A stretch of 64,000 nucleotides of DNA from JBAZOO01 sp041648735. GTDB taxonomy: Bacteria > Verrucomicrobiota > Lentisphaeria > Oligosphaerales > CAITYL01. This document shows positions 9,163-19,229 of the stretch, one piece after another (position 1 is the first letter of the stretch; each line of letters opens with the position of its first letter). Made by a program: the position numbers and the translations under genes. Location of the stretch: NCBI GenBank assembly GCA_041648735.1, contig JBAZOO010000001.1, positions 1-64,000 of the forward strand, read 5' to 3'. A model generated the notes under the pieces. It saw only the letters and a list, made by a program, of their open reading frames with translations. It did no database searches and was not told where the DNA came from.

Positions 9163-12100
9163 ATGAGAACCCATCTGTTGACGCTGATTTTGCTGTTGTC
9201 CCCCTTCCTGGGCGTTTATGCCGCGGACGGCCGCGGCGGCGCCGGCACGGGCGGCTGGAACTGCGGCTTCGAGGGCGCGGACGGCCTGCCCGCCGGCTGG
9301 AAGCGGGAAGGCGCGGTGTCAATCGTGCCCCAGGACGCCTTCAAGGGCGCCAACGCCCTGGTCCTCGAGCGCGGCGCGGCCGAGCGCGAGAAGCCCTGCA
9401 CCGTCAGCGGACCGGGCTTCCCAGTCGCGGTCGGCACCTGGGAGTTCGCCTGCGCCGCGGCCAGCGACCTCGAATCGCCCGACGCCTCGTTCAGCGGCGA
9501 GGTCGCGGTCGAGACCCTCGACGCCGGCGGCGCGGTGCTGGAGCGGACCGTCCTCGCCGACCCCTTCGGCAAGCGGCCCTGGCAGCTCAGCCGCAAGCGC
9601 CTCGCCATCTCCGCCAAGGTCGCGGCGGCGCGTTTCACCGCCAAGCTCAACAAGACCATCGGCCGCTTCCGGGTCGATGAGCTTTCGGCCACGCCGGTGC
9701 TTGACGAGCGCAAGCCTTCGGCGGTCGAGCGCATCGTGATCAAGGCGCCGCCCCTGGGCAACCTGTTCAAGCCCGGGGATCCCCGCACCTTCACGGTCAC
9801 CGTGGAAGCGACCCGCGAGCTGGCCGAGGCCGAGCGCGTCGTCACTTGGACGGTGCGCGACTACTGGAGCGCCGAGCAGGCCCCGGCCGCGACCGTGACC
9901 GTCGCCGCCGCCGGCAGGAACAAGGATCGCTTCCGCTACACGGGCGGCATTGACTGCGCCGGCATCCCCCTGGAAATCGGCCGCTACTACGAGATCCACG
10001 CCCAAGTGCCGCTGGCCGACACCGAGCCGTACCGCAACTGGACCAGCTTCGCCATCCTGCCCATCGCCCCCGCCAAGGCCTACCGGCCGGCGCAGATCCC
10101 CTTCGCCTCGCGCAACTGGGACAACCGGGTCGGCGAGTACCAGCTTCTGGCTGACCGCGCCGGGGTGCGCATCCTCGGCCTGTGGGGCGACAACGGGATC
10201 GCGACCGCGGCCAAGTGCGGCATGGGCATCCTCACCGGCGCGCCCGGCGGCGTCCACGCCATCGAGCACCACCTGGACGGCTACGAGAAGTGGACCGACG
10301 AGGCGATGCGCGCGGACATCCGCAACTTCTTCGCCAAGAACGGCAAGCACCAGCCCGGCCCGATCGTGATCACCTTGGGCAACGAGCCGAACAACACCGG
10401 CGAGCGCCTCAAGGAGGCAGTGCACGCCTACAAGATCGCCTACGCCGAGATCAAGAAGGTGGCGCCGGAGACGGTCGTCGTCGCCACCTCGGTGGGCGCG
10501 ACCGAGGAGTACTTCCAGCTCGGCTACCAGGACGCCTGTGACGCCTTCGACTTCCACACCTACGAATCGCCGCGCGACGTGCGGGCGGCGATCGCCAGTT
10601 ACCAGGCACTGATGCAGAAGTACAACTGCGTCAAGCCGCTGTGGTCAACCGAGATCGGCCTCAACGCCCAGGGCATGACCCGGCAGTACATCGCCGGCGA
10701 CATGGCGCGGAAGATCGTCGCCTTCTTCGCCGCCGGCGGCGCCAACCTCTCGTGGTTCGGCTACAACTACCCCGACGCCGACGCCAAGGCCGCCGGCACC
10801 ACCGGCGACGCCTTCAACATGGTTGACAGCCGCTACAACGTCTACAGCCCGCGCCTCGACTACCTGATGTATTACAACCTGGTCAACGGCATGTTGGCCA
10901 AGGCCTTCGCCCAGGAGCGCACCTGGAAGGACGGGATCAGCGGCTGCCTGTTCCGCGATGGCGACGGCAACTGCTTCACCGTCCTGTGGAAGGACAAGGG
11001 GCGGGCCGACGTCGGCCTGCCCCTGCCCGGGGTCAAGGCGGTGCGCTGCGTGCGCATTGATGGCCGCGTCTCGCAGCTCGCCGCCGGCGGCGCCGGCGTC
11101 GGCCTGAGCATCGGCGAGGATCCGCTGCTGCTGGAGTACCGCGGCCCCGCCACCCTGCCGGCAGCCCTGGCCGAGCCGGTGCTCCGGGTTGCCCGCGCGC
11201 CCGAGCGCCTGGTGCGCGGCGCCGCCGCGACCATCGAGCTGGCGACCAAGGCCGATCCCAAGCTGGTCACGGTGCTCGCGCCGCCGGCCTGGACGGTCGA
11301 GCGCGACAAGGCCAACCCGCTGCGCTTCACCGTCACCTCGCCCGAAGGCAGCCTGGCCAAGGCCGGCGACCTCCTGGTCCGCCTCGCCGGCACCGACGGA
11401 ACGATCCATGCCGAGCTCAGCTACCGGCCCGACATCGCCGGCCGCCTCGGGGTCGAGATCCACCCCGTGCCCGCCGCCACCCTCGGCGGCCAGCCTTCGG
11501 CCCAGCTCGTGGTCCGCAACCTCGGGGCGCAGCCGCAGACGGTGAGTTGGACCTTCGCCCTCACCGGCGAGCAGATCATGGCCAAGGGCGAGTTCGCGCC
11601 GGTGCAGCCGGCCACCGCCTTCCTTGCCGACACCGGTTCCGGCTCGGTGACGGTACCCGCCAACGGAGCGCAGACGGTGACCCTGCCGCTGTCGGGAATC
11701 GTTCCGCTCCGGCTCTACCACGCCAAGGCCACGATCACCGACGCCAACGGCGGCAGCATCAGCAGCACCCGCGTCCTCGGCGGCTTCGCGGCGGTGCCGC
11801 GGACTACGGCGATGACGCTTGACGGCAGCCTCGACGAACCGGCCTGGGCGAAAGCAACCCCCTGCCTGCTCAACCAGGCCGACCAGTACTTCGGCCTCAC
11901 CAAGGCCAACGTCTGGAAGGGCCCCGCCGACCTGTCCGCGACCCTGCGCTGCCTCTGGGACGACCAGTTCCTCTACCTCGGCGTCGAGGTGACCGACGAC
12001 ATCTTCGCCAATCGCAAAGCCGACGGCGAAATCTGGGCCGGCGATGGCCTCCAGTTCCTCTTCGACCCCGCCCGCCACCAGGCCGAGAAGCCTGGCAAGT

Positions 12101-12489
12101 ACGATGCCGGCTTCGCGGTCGGCGGCAAGGGTCCGCAGGCCTGGTACTGGCTGACCGGCACTCCGGCGGTCAACGCCGGAGTGCAGCCGGAGATCACCGT
12201 GGCCATGAAGCGCGGCGCCAACGGCAACGCCACCTACGAGGTCGCCATTCCCTGGGCCAAGCTGGCCCCGTTCACGCCCGCCCCCGGAGCCAACCTCGGC
12301 GCCTGCATGATCGTCAACGAGGACGACGGCCCCGGCCGGGCGAGCTTCATCGGCTGGTTCGGCAACCCGCACACCAAGCAGATCGACACCGCCGGCGACC
12401 TGGTGCTCATGGGGAGCGAGCGCCCCGCGCCACCCCGCCGGTTCTGGCCTTCACTCTGGCCGCGCTGGCGCGGCGCTCGTGGTGAATAA
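9163..12489 (+). CDS. secreted clan GH-A-like glycosidase with C-terminal CBM9-like domain
   Basis: This 1108-residue protein has a signal peptide (about 1-20, ending GVYA), an N-terminal beta-sandwich region, and a TIM-barrel-like catalytic part. LGNEPN puts a likely acid/base at Glu408 and STEIG a likely nucleophile at Glu497, the two-glutamate pattern of clan GH-A families such as GH39 and GH5. A further beta domain follows, and about residues 880-1090 resemble carbohydrate-binding family 9 (LDGSLDEPAWAKA, LRCLWDDQFLYLGVEVTDD, GDGLQFLFDP). The specific GH family is not certain. The ATG at 9163 is set by the signal peptide. It lies in the + strand glycan cluster, 151 bp after the pseudopilin gene, and probably acts in the periplasm or outside the cell. 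Confidence 0.75.
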   Translation: MRTHLLTLILLLSPFLGVYAADGRGGAGTGGWNCGFEGADGLPAGWKREGAVSIVPQDAFKGANALVLERGAAEREKPCTVSGPGFPVAVGTWEFACAAASDLESPDASFSGEVAVETLDAGGAVLERTVLADPFGKRPWQLSRKRLAISAKVAAARFTAKLNKTIGRFRVDELSATPVLDERKPSAVERIVIKAPPLGNLFKPGDPRTFTVTVEATRELAEAERVVTWTVRDYWSAEQAPAATVTVAAAGRNKDRFRYTGGIDCAGIPLEIGRYYEIHAQVPLADTEPYRNWTSFAILPIAPAKAYRPAQIPFASRNWDNRVGEYQLLADRAGVRILGLWGDNGIATAAKCGMGILTGAPGGVHAIEHHLDGYEKWTDEAMRADIRNFFAKNGKHQPGPIVITLGNEPNNTGERLKEAVHAYKIAYAEIKKVAPETVVVATSVGATEEYFQLGYQDACDAFDFHTYESPRDVRAAIASYQALMQKYNCVKPLWSTEIGLNAQGMTRQYIAGDMARKIVAFFAAGGANLSWFGYNYPDADAKAAGTTGDAFNMVDSRYNVYSPRLDYLMYYNLVNGMLAKAFAQERTWKDGISGCLFRDGDGNCFTVLWKDKGRADVGLPLPGVKAVRCVRIDGRVSQLAAGGAGVGLSIGEDPLLLEYRGPATLPAALAEPVLRVARAPERLVRGAAATIELATKADPKLVTVLAPPAWTVERDKANPLRFTVTSPEGSLAKAGDLLVRLAGTDGTIHAELSYRPDIAGRLGVEIHPVPAATLGGQPSAQLVVRNLGAQPQTVSWTFALTGEQIMAKGEFAPVQPATAFLADTGSGSVTVPANGAQTVTLPLSGIVPLRLYHAKATITDANGGSISSTRVLGGFAAVPRTTAMTLDGSLDEPAWAKATPCLLNQADQYFGLTKANVWKGPADLSATLRCLWDDQFLYLGVEVTDDIFANRKADGEIWAGDGLQFLFDPARHQAEKPGKYDAGFAVGGKGPQAWYWLTGTPAVNAGVQPEITVAMKRGANGNATYEVAIPWAKLAPFTPAPGANLGACMIVNEDDGPGRASFIGWFGNPHTKQIDTAGDLVLMGSERPAPPRRFWPSLWPRWRGARGE

Positions 12490-12549
12490 TTCACACTGGC
12501 AATCAAAACCCCATCCGTTCCCCCGCAACCATCAAGAAAGGCATGACGC

Positions 12550-14400
12550 ATGAACCAGAGCGAGACCCAGCCCCCGTCCCCGTCCCTTGCCACCGTCCAC
12601 GAAACCAGCCTCGCCGCGGACGGCTGGCTGGGTCGCTATGTGGCCGTGGCCGACCAGCGCCAGGTCCTCGACGCCACGGTCGCCGACACCTACCTGGCCT
12701 GGGTCAAGGAGCGGCAGGATCCGGGGCGCTGGGATGGCGAGCATATCGGGAAATGGCTGGAGGCGGCCGCGCTGGTCTGGCGCCGTGGCCGTTCGCCGCA
12801 ACTGCTGGCGCAGATGGATGCCGTCGCCGACCAGCTCATTGCCCTCCAGGACGCCGACGGCTACCTTGGCAGCTACCGCGAGGACCTGCGGTTCCACAAG
12901 ATTGACTGGAACGCCCAGCCGATTGGGATGGCGGCGCGCTTCGACCTGTGGTGCCATCTGATGATCCTCAACGGGCTGCTCGACCACCACGAAGCCGCCG
13001 GCCGCCCCAGCTCCCTGGCCAGTGCCGCCAAGGCGGCGGACCTGGTCTTGCGCACCTTCGGCGACGGCCGCCAGGACATCATGCGGGTCATGCACAACCG
13101 CGGCCAGGGGCCGCTGACCGCCATCCTGCCCATGGCCCGGCTCTATGGACTGACCGGCGACCAGCGCTACGCGGACTTCTGCGGGTATTGCATCCGCCAA
13201 TTCGGCCGGCCGCATACCCTGCCGATCCGCATGGTGGACGACCCCGCGGCGGCGGCGGCGGACGTGCTGGTCTACGAGCCCGACCGGCAGGAGGACGACG
13301 GCGTCAAGAAGTGCGAGCTGGAGCTGACCATGCGCGGACTGCTTGAGCTCTACCGCCACACCGGCGAGAAGCGGCTGCTGGCGACCTCGTCCGCCGTGTT
13401 CAACCGGCTCTATCAGCCGATCTTGCCGACGCTCGCCGTCTGCGGCTACCTCCTCGGCCCGGAGATTACGGATCCGGTCATCCATCACAACCCCCTGGTC
13501 GAGACCTGCGACATCCCGCCGGCCCTGCGCTGGTGGGGCGAAGCCTTCCGCCAGACCGGCGAGGCGCGCTTCCTCGCCGCGCTCGAACGCTCCCTGTACA
13601 ACCAGTTGCTCGCCCACCACCGCCCGGAAGGCGGCCACATCGGCTTCGATGCCCGCGCACCCGCGGACCGGCAGGGCGGGACGATGCGGAAGCAGTGGCG
13701 CGACGACGCCTGCAACTGGCGGGAAAACTGCTGCCTGAGCATGGGCGCGCTGGGGCTGTGCTGGATTCCTTCCGCGGTGGCCTACGCCGCCAGCGACGAG
13801 GTGGTCATCGCGCTCTACGCCGCCGGCACGACCACCTGCCGGCTTGGCGCTGCCGAGGTGCGCATCACCCAGGAGACCACCTACCCGGTCGGCGGGGAAG
13901 TCCGGCTGCGCCTCGGCCTGCCGCGGCCGCTGGCCTTCCGCCTGCGGCTGCGCATTCCCGAATGGGCGGAAGGGGCGACGGTCGCCATCCCCGGAGAGGC
14001 GCCGGCGCGCGCCGTCCCCGGCACGCTCCACGCCATCGCCAGGACGTGGCGGCCGGGGGACACACTCACCCTCTCCCTGCCGATGCGGATCCGCTGCACG
14101 CCGCTGCCTGGACCGGAGAAAATGACCCTGGTCGAGCGCGGGCCGCTCATCCTTGCCGCGCCGCTGCGCCTCAATGACGGCATCGGCCCGGAAAGCCTGC
14201 GGTTGCCAACCCGGAAAGGCGTTTCCTGCACGGTCCAGACCCCCGCCGCCGGCGACCCGGCACCCACCGTGTTCACCCTCGCCGTGGCCGGCGAAGGCCA
14301 GGCCTCCCCGCGGCTGCGCCTGACGGCGCTCAGCGACGCCGGCGTCGGCGGGGAAGGCGATCCGTATCGCGCCGTTTTCCCCATGGCGGCAGACTTTTGA
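12550..14400 (+). CDS. GH127-family beta-L-arabinofuranosidase-like enzyme
   Basis: This 616-residue protein matches the GH127 (formerly DUF1680) family: an alpha/alpha-barrel of helical repeats followed by a C-terminal beta-sandwich. The zinc-thiolate active site known from GH127 enzymes is visible as Glu318 and Cys320 in VETCD, and Cys394-Cys395 in RENCCLSMG; the catalytic cysteine is one of the last pair. Known members remove beta-L-arabinofuranose, and some act on other pectin side chains. There is no signal peptide, so it probably acts in the cytoplasm on imported oligosaccharides. It starts 60 bp after the preceding glycosidase, and AAGAAAGG at 12534-12541 precedes the ATG. The exact substrate is unknown. 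Confidence 0.85.
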   Translation: MNQSETQPPSPSLATVHETSLAADGWLGRYVAVADQRQVLDATVADTYLAWVKERQDPGRWDGEHIGKWLEAAALVWRRGRSPQLLAQMDAVADQLIALQDADGYLGSYREDLRFHKIDWNAQPIGMAARFDLWCHLMILNGLLDHHEAAGRPSSLASAAKAADLVLRTFGDGRQDIMRVMHNRGQGPLTAILPMARLYGLTGDQRYADFCGYCIRQFGRPHTLPIRMVDDPAAAAADVLVYEPDRQEDDGVKKCELELTMRGLLELYRHTGEKRLLATSSAVFNRLYQPILPTLAVCGYLLGPEITDPVIHHNPLVETCDIPPALRWWGEAFRQTGEARFLAALERSLYNQLLAHHRPEGGHIGFDARAPADRQGGTMRKQWRDDACNWRENCCLSMGALGLCWIPSAVAYAASDEVVIALYAAGTTTCRLGAAEVRITQETTYPVGGEVRLRLGLPRPLAFRLRLRIPEWAEGATVAIPGEAPARAVPGTLHAIARTWRPGDTLTLSLPMRIRCTPLPGPEKMTLVERGPLILAAPLRLNDGIGPESLRLPTRKGVSCTVQTPAAGDPAPTVFTLAVAGEGQASPRLRLTALSDAGVGGEGDPYRAVFPMAADF

Positions 14401-14491
14401 GTATCCGACGCAACTGCCCTGAACATTGGATTTGGTTCCGGCTATGCCAGGTTAGGGGTAAAACGTAATTTTCAACGGGATGTGTGTGTGG

Positions 14492-14732
14492 TGTTCTGTC
14501 CCGTAGGGATCATGGGGCAATAGGCAGGGGCGGCGCCCCTGCACCCAGGCCCCCCCCGTTTTGGCGTGCCATCGGTACGCCGGGACATCGTCAACATCCG
14601 GATTTCCGATTTTCGAATGCCTGGACGGGGCAGATCCCCCGCGTACCTACGGCACGCGAACCATTGGCAACAACCTGAAGCAGGGGCGCCGCCCCTGCCT
14701 ATTGCCCCACCGTCCCGCCGGGACGGAACAGC
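14492..14732. mobile_element. MITE-like inverted-repeat element (noncoding)
   Basis: The 386-bp gap between the GH127 gene and the next glycosidase holds a near-symmetrical element. A perfect 29-bp inverted repeat (14514-14542 against 14680-14708, containing GCAATAGGCAGGGGCGGCG) is extended outward by imperfect arms containing TGTTCYGTCCC and GGGA, and inward by a weaker pair around CGTGCC and GTACGC. The core arms are themselves palindromic (CAGGGGCGGCGCCCCTG). No transposase or convincing gene is inside. A (TG)n run lies just before the left end. Mobility is inferred from the structure only. Confidence 0.6.
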
Positions 14733-14786
14733 CGCGAGGCGCGGCCGGTTTTGAATAGCCACAAAAATTCACAAAGACAGCCACCC

Positions 14787-17462
14787 ATGTCCACCGCATC
14801 CCTGCTTGACCGCGTCCTGCCGCCGGCCGCCGGCCATACCGCCATCGCCCCCCTGTTCTGGCAGCGGGGCGAAAGCCCGGAGCTGATCCGTTCCGAGCTG
14901 CGGCGCATGCATGCCTACGGGATTGACGGGGTGGTGGTCGAGTCGCGGCCGCACCCCGACTTCCTCGGCCCCGGCTGGTGGCGCGACCTCGACGCCATCG
15001 TCGAAACCGGCCGCGAGCTGGGGATGCGGGTGTGGGTGTTCGACGACCAGGCCTACCCCACCGGCGGCGTCGCCGGCGCGGTGCCGGCGCATCCGGCGGC
15101 GCGCAAACGCTTCCTGCGCCTGATCGCGATTGAGGCGCCCGGTCCGGTGCCGGGCGGACGCGTCCTGGTCACGCCCTGGTTGGGGGAGGATGAACGTCTG
15201 GTCGCGGCGACGGCGGCGCGGCTGGCAAGCGACGGCACCAGCCTGGACGCCGCCAGCCTGAGCGACCTCGGCACCGCCCTCGACCACGGCGCCCTGCGCT
15301 GGGACGTGCCGCCCGGACGCTGGCGCGTGATCCTGGCGGTCGATACCCCGCGCGGCGGCGAGGAGTGGACCAAGGACCACCTCAATCCAACCGAGGCCGC
15401 CGGCGTTGATCTGCTGCTGCACACGGTCTACGAGCCGCATTTCGCCCGCTACCGGGCCGATTTCGGCAAAACCTTCGCCGGCTTTTTCAGCGACGAGCAA
15501 CGTTTCGGCAACGCCGCCAGCTACGACGCGGCGATCGGCCGCCACCCGATGGTCCTGCCCTGGGGGCCGACCCTGGAAACGCGCCTGCGCCAGCGCTGGG
15601 GCGACGGCTTCGCCGGCACGTTGCCCCTGCTCGGGCACTCAGCCGACGCCGCGACAGCCCACACCCCCCATGTCCCTTGGGCGACCGTGTGGACGCCCTC
15701 CAGCCTGGCCGCGGTGGCCCGCGCCCGCCACGCCTTCATGGACGAGGCCACCCTCGCCTGGCGCGCGGCCTGGAACCGGATCGGCGACTGGTGCCGGCAG
15801 CACGGCGTCGAATGGACCGGCCATATCTGCGAGGACAACAACGCCCACTGCCGGCTCGGCTACGGGTCGGGGCATTTCACCCGCGGCCTGGCCAACATGC
15901 AGGTCAGCGGCATGGACGCGGTCTACCAGATCCAGCCCGACGTCCGCGATGGGCGCTGCCTCTCACCCTTCGGCGATCTCGATGCCCGCTTCTTCTACTG
16001 GGGCCTGACCCGGATGGCCGTTTCGGCCGCGCACCTCGATCCGGCCAAACGCGGCGTCACCCTGGCGGAATGCTTCGGCGCCTACGGCTGGCAGTGCGGC
16101 CTCCGCGGCATGGTCTGGCTGACCAACCACCTCCTGGCGCGCGGGGTCAACCGCCTGGTGCCGCACGCCTGGTCAATGCGTTTCCCGGACGCCGACTGCC
16201 CGCCGCACTTCCACGCCCTCGGCAACAACCCGCAGTCGCCGCACTTCCCCCGCTGGGCCGCCTACGCCGCGCGCCTCTGCCGCCAGTTGACCGGCGGCGA
16301 GCACCGCTGCGAAGCGGCGATCCTCTACCACGCCGAGGCGGAATGGGCAGGCGACTGCCAGTACTTCCAGGACGTGCTGCGCGCCCTGGCGGTCCGCCAG
16401 CTCGACGGCGATGTGGTCGCTGCCGATCTGCTGACCGGCCCGCGGGTCTCGGCCCGCGAAGGACGCCTGGTGGTCGCCGACGGCCCCAACTATGCCTGCC
16501 TGATCCTGCCCTGGGCCGAGCGTCTGCCGCTGGCCGTGCTGGAGACTGCCGCGGACCTGGCCGAAGCCGGAGTGCCGGTGTTCGCCCTGCGCCGGCTGCC
16601 GGACGCCGCGGTGGACGGCGATGGCCGCGACGCGCTCGCCCGTCTGGCGGCGAAGGCGGTGGTGCTCGATGACGCCACCCTGGCCCAGGCGCTGATTGAC
16701 CGCGGCCTGGCGACCGTGACCGTCGAGCCGCCGGCCGAGCGCGAATTGCTCCGCCTCTGGCGCTACCGCCGTTGCGGCCGCGACCTCCTGCTGGCGGTCA
16801 ACGAGGACACCGCGGCGGGCATGACCGCAACCCTGCGCCTGCCCGCCGGCCTGCCGCGGCCGCTGGCCTGGGATGCGATGGCCGATGCCCAGGCGCCGCT
16901 GCCGGCGCGGCGGCGCGCCGACGGCGGCTGGGATGTGCAACTGACGCTCGACGCCAACCAGGCATTGCTGCTGATCGCCCCCGGCGACGGCCTCGACCAC
17001 CTGCCGCTCCAACCGGCAACGGCTTGCGGTGACGAGTTGCAGCGTCTCGACCGCGGCTGGGCGGTGACGACGGCGGTCGCGCTCGCCGCGCCCCAGGCGC
17101 AGCCGGCCATCACCGGTCCGGTGGATCTCACCGCCGTCCTGCCGGGGTTTGCCGGCACGGTGAGCTATGCCACCGCGGTGCAGCTCGACACGGCCGAGGT
17201 CGTCCTCGATCTCGGCGAGGTGCAGGAAGTCGCCTCGGTGCGCCTCAACGGCGTGCCCCTCGGCACCCGGCTCACGCCGCCCTACCGCTTCGCCCTCGCC
17301 CCGGCCGCCCGCATCGGCGCCAACCAGCTTGAGGTCGAGGTGGTGACGACCCTGGCGCCGGCGCACGGGGACAATAACTTCGACCGCGCCTGGGTGCAGC
17401 GGCCGGCCGGGCTGATCGGTCCGGTGCGGCTGTGCCGGGCGCCATCAAACTATGGTTGTTGA
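14787..17462 (+). CDS. large glycoside hydrolase, GH106 (alpha-L-rhamnosidase)-like
   Basis: This 891-residue protein has an N-terminal barrel-like half starting HTAIAPLFWQRGESPELI, acidic motifs FGKTFAGFFSDEQRF and WTGHICEDNN that could carry catalytic carboxylates, and a C-terminal galactose-binding-like beta-sandwich (VASVRLNGVPLGTRLTPPYR) of the kind found in GH2 and GH106 enzymes. Overall it resembles the large alpha-L-rhamnosidase-like proteins of PVC and Bacteroidetes polysaccharide clusters, but family assignment by eye is only tentative. No signal peptide is seen, so cytoplasmic action is likely. The ATG at 14787 is preferred to the in-frame codon at 14751, although no good ribosome binding site precedes it. 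The next gene follows after 35 bp, so co-transcription is likely. Confidence 0.6.
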   Translation: MSTASLLDRVLPPAAGHTAIAPLFWQRGESPELIRSELRRMHAYGIDGVVVESRPHPDFLGPGWWRDLDAIVETGRELGMRVWVFDDQAYPTGGVAGAVPAHPAARKRFLRLIAIEAPGPVPGGRVLVTPWLGEDERLVAATAARLASDGTSLDAASLSDLGTALDHGALRWDVPPGRWRVILAVDTPRGGEEWTKDHLNPTEAAGVDLLLHTVYEPHFARYRADFGKTFAGFFSDEQRFGNAASYDAAIGRHPMVLPWGPTLETRLRQRWGDGFAGTLPLLGHSADAATAHTPHVPWATVWTPSSLAAVARARHAFMDEATLAWRAAWNRIGDWCRQHGVEWTGHICEDNNAHCRLGYGSGHFTRGLANMQVSGMDAVYQIQPDVRDGRCLSPFGDLDARFFYWGLTRMAVSAAHLDPAKRGVTLAECFGAYGWQCGLRGMVWLTNHLLARGVNRLVPHAWSMRFPDADCPPHFHALGNNPQSPHFPRWAAYAARLCRQLTGGEHRCEAAILYHAEAEWAGDCQYFQDVLRALAVRQLDGDVVAADLLTGPRVSAREGRLVVADGPNYACLILPWAERLPLAVLETAADLAEAGVPVFALRRLPDAAVDGDGRDALARLAAKAVVLDDATLAQALIDRGLATVTVEPPAERELLRLWRYRRCGRDLLLAVNEDTAAGMTATLRLPAGLPRPLAWDAMADAQAPLPARRRADGGWDVQLTLDANQALLLIAPGDGLDHLPLQPATACGDELQRLDRGWAVTTAVALAAPQAQPAITGPVDLTAVLPGFAGTVSYATAVQLDTAEVVLDLGEVQEVASVRLNGVPLGTRLTPPYRFALAPAARIGANQLEVEVVTTLAPAHGDNNFDRAWVQRPAGLIGPVRLCRAPSNYGC

Positions 17463-17497
17463 AGAGTTGCGACACGGTGTGGGAAAGGAACTGCAAA

Positions 17498-19204
17498 ATG
17501 AGACAAGTTGTGATGATTCTGGCGCTGGTCCTGGTCACCGGCCTGGCGGCGCGGGCCGGGGATGCGGCCGTGACCAATCAGGGGAATGGCGAGCTCGTGG
17601 GGCCGTTTGGGATCGGTTCCAGTCAAAGCAGTTCGAACCATCACGACAAGTGGATCCCGCGGATGGCCGCCATCGGCATCAGGACATTGCGGAGCACGGG
17701 CCACATCGGCTATGTCGGGAGTCAGCCCACGTCCTGGGATGATCGTCCGGCTAGCTGGGATGGGGATTTGAACTACCTGGCCGCCCAGAACTTCAGCACC
17801 GGTGAAACTCTCTACAGTTACAGGCCCGGGAAGCATGGATTCCCCATGGACGACCTGCCGGGCTGGTCCCAGTGGGTTTCCGCGGTCGTGGGGCATGCCA
17901 AGGGGAAAGTCAAGTACTGGGAGGTTTGGAACGAGCCGCCCAACGGCACCAGGCCGGAACAGACCGCGGCCGATTACGCCAAGCTCGTGGTCGCCACCCA
18001 TGATGCCGCCAAGGCGGCCAATCCCGATTGCCTGGTCGGCCTGGCCGCCAAGTCCGTTGATGTGAACTATCTGGAGCAGGCAATCAAGGCCGGGGCGAAG
18101 GACCATTTCGACTACATCACCCTGCATCCCTACGAGAGCTTGGGAACCGCGATGAACGTCCCGGGCGCCGAAGCGCTCTTCATGAACATCGTTCCCACGG
18201 TGCGGAAAATGCTTGCCGCGCAAAACCCGGCGAAGGCCAACGTGCCGGTCATTTTCACGGAGATCGGCTACGATTCCAGGAACGGGGCCAAGCTCCAGGC
18301 CGATGCCGTGGTCAAGACCTATGCCATGGGCATCGCCCAGGGCGTCGCCTGCATCCAGTGGTTTGAAGGCATGGATGGTGACAGCGGCCCGCTGGGGCTG
18401 CTGCAAGCCGATGGCACCCCGCGCCCGGCCTATACGGCGCTGGCGCAGATGATCAAGTGCCTGGGCGAACATCCGGCCCCTCTGGGATGGGTGCTGCTCA
18501 ACGGCAAGGGGTACGGCTTCGTCTTCAAGGGCGCGCAAGCCAACGTCCTGGTCGCCTGGGCGCCGAAGGGGACGGCGGAGACGATCAACTTCGGCCAGCC
18601 CGTTTCGCTCGTGGATCCGCTGACCGGTGCCGTGACGCAGGCGGACAGCGCCACGCTCACCGACAGCCCGACCATCGTCAATGGCGTGCCCAACAACCTG
18701 GTGAAACAGGCCCAGGACAACCAAGGCAAGCCGTTCCCCTGGGATGGCGACTATACCGGCGCGAAATCGGTTTCCGTCACCTTCGGCCAGACGAATCTGG
18801 AGAAAGGGCTGCACACCCAGTCGGCCGCCACGGTCGCCGCGGACGTGATCCGTTACGGCGGCTCGGCCCGCGCGGGCAGCGTGCCCGGCGGCAACGTCTT
18901 CATGGTCGATCCGAACTTCCTGACCTATGCTTCGACGCCCATCGGGATCACCGTGGTCGTCCGCCGCAATGCCGCCAATGACAACGCCGGATTCTCTCTC
19001 AAGTACGAGTCCACGACCGGCCAGAGCAAAAGCTGCGGCTGGTACACGGTGCCGGACAACAAACAGTGGCACACGATGACTTGGCGGATCACCGACGCGC
19101 AGTTTGTCGGCATGTATGGGTACAGCTTCACCCTCGATTCCGATGGCAGCCGCTTCAACAAGTATGACATCCAGAGCGTGACCGTGACCAAACTCGACCA
19201 GTGA
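17498..19204 (+). CDS. secreted clan GH-A-like glycosidase (GH39/GH5-like)
   Basis: This 568-residue protein has a signal peptide (about 1-20, ending LAARA) and a TIM-barrel catalytic domain. Glu146 in VWNEPP is the probable acid/base and Glu255 in FTEIGYDS the probable nucleophile, as in clan GH-A enzymes. About residues 430-568 form a separate beta-rich domain (SVTFGQTNLEKGL, QSVTVTKLDQ) that could bind carbohydrate. It is distantly like the protein at 9163-12489 in the catalytic region. AAAGGA at 17484-17489 supports the ATG at 17498. It lies between the GH106-like gene and the URO-D-like gene, and is predicted to be periplasmic or extracellular. The substrate cannot be read from sequence. 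Confidence 0.75.
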   Translation: MRQVVMILALVLVTGLAARAGDAAVTNQGNGELVGPFGIGSSQSSSNHHDKWIPRMAAIGIRTLRSTGHIGYVGSQPTSWDDRPASWDGDLNYLAAQNFSTGETLYSYRPGKHGFPMDDLPGWSQWVSAVVGHAKGKVKYWEVWNEPPNGTRPEQTAADYAKLVVATHDAAKAANPDCLVGLAAKSVDVNYLEQAIKAGAKDHFDYITLHPYESLGTAMNVPGAEALFMNIVPTVRKMLAAQNPAKANVPVIFTEIGYDSRNGAKLQADAVVKTYAMGIAQGVACIQWFEGMDGDSGPLGLLQADGTPRPAYTALAQMIKCLGEHPAPLGWVLLNGKGYGFVFKGAQANVLVAWAPKGTAETINFGQPVSLVDPLTGAVTQADSATLTDSPTIVNGVPNNLVKQAQDNQGKPFPWDGDYTGAKSVSVTFGQTNLEKGLHTQSAATVAADVIRYGGSARAGSVPGGNVFMVDPNFLTYASTPIGITVVVRRNAANDNAGFSLKYESTTGQSKSCGWYTVPDNKQWHTMTWRITDAQFVGMYGYSFTLDSDGSRFNKYDIQSVTVTKLDQ

Positions 19205-19229
19205 AACCAAATCGGTAAGGATTCCAGCA

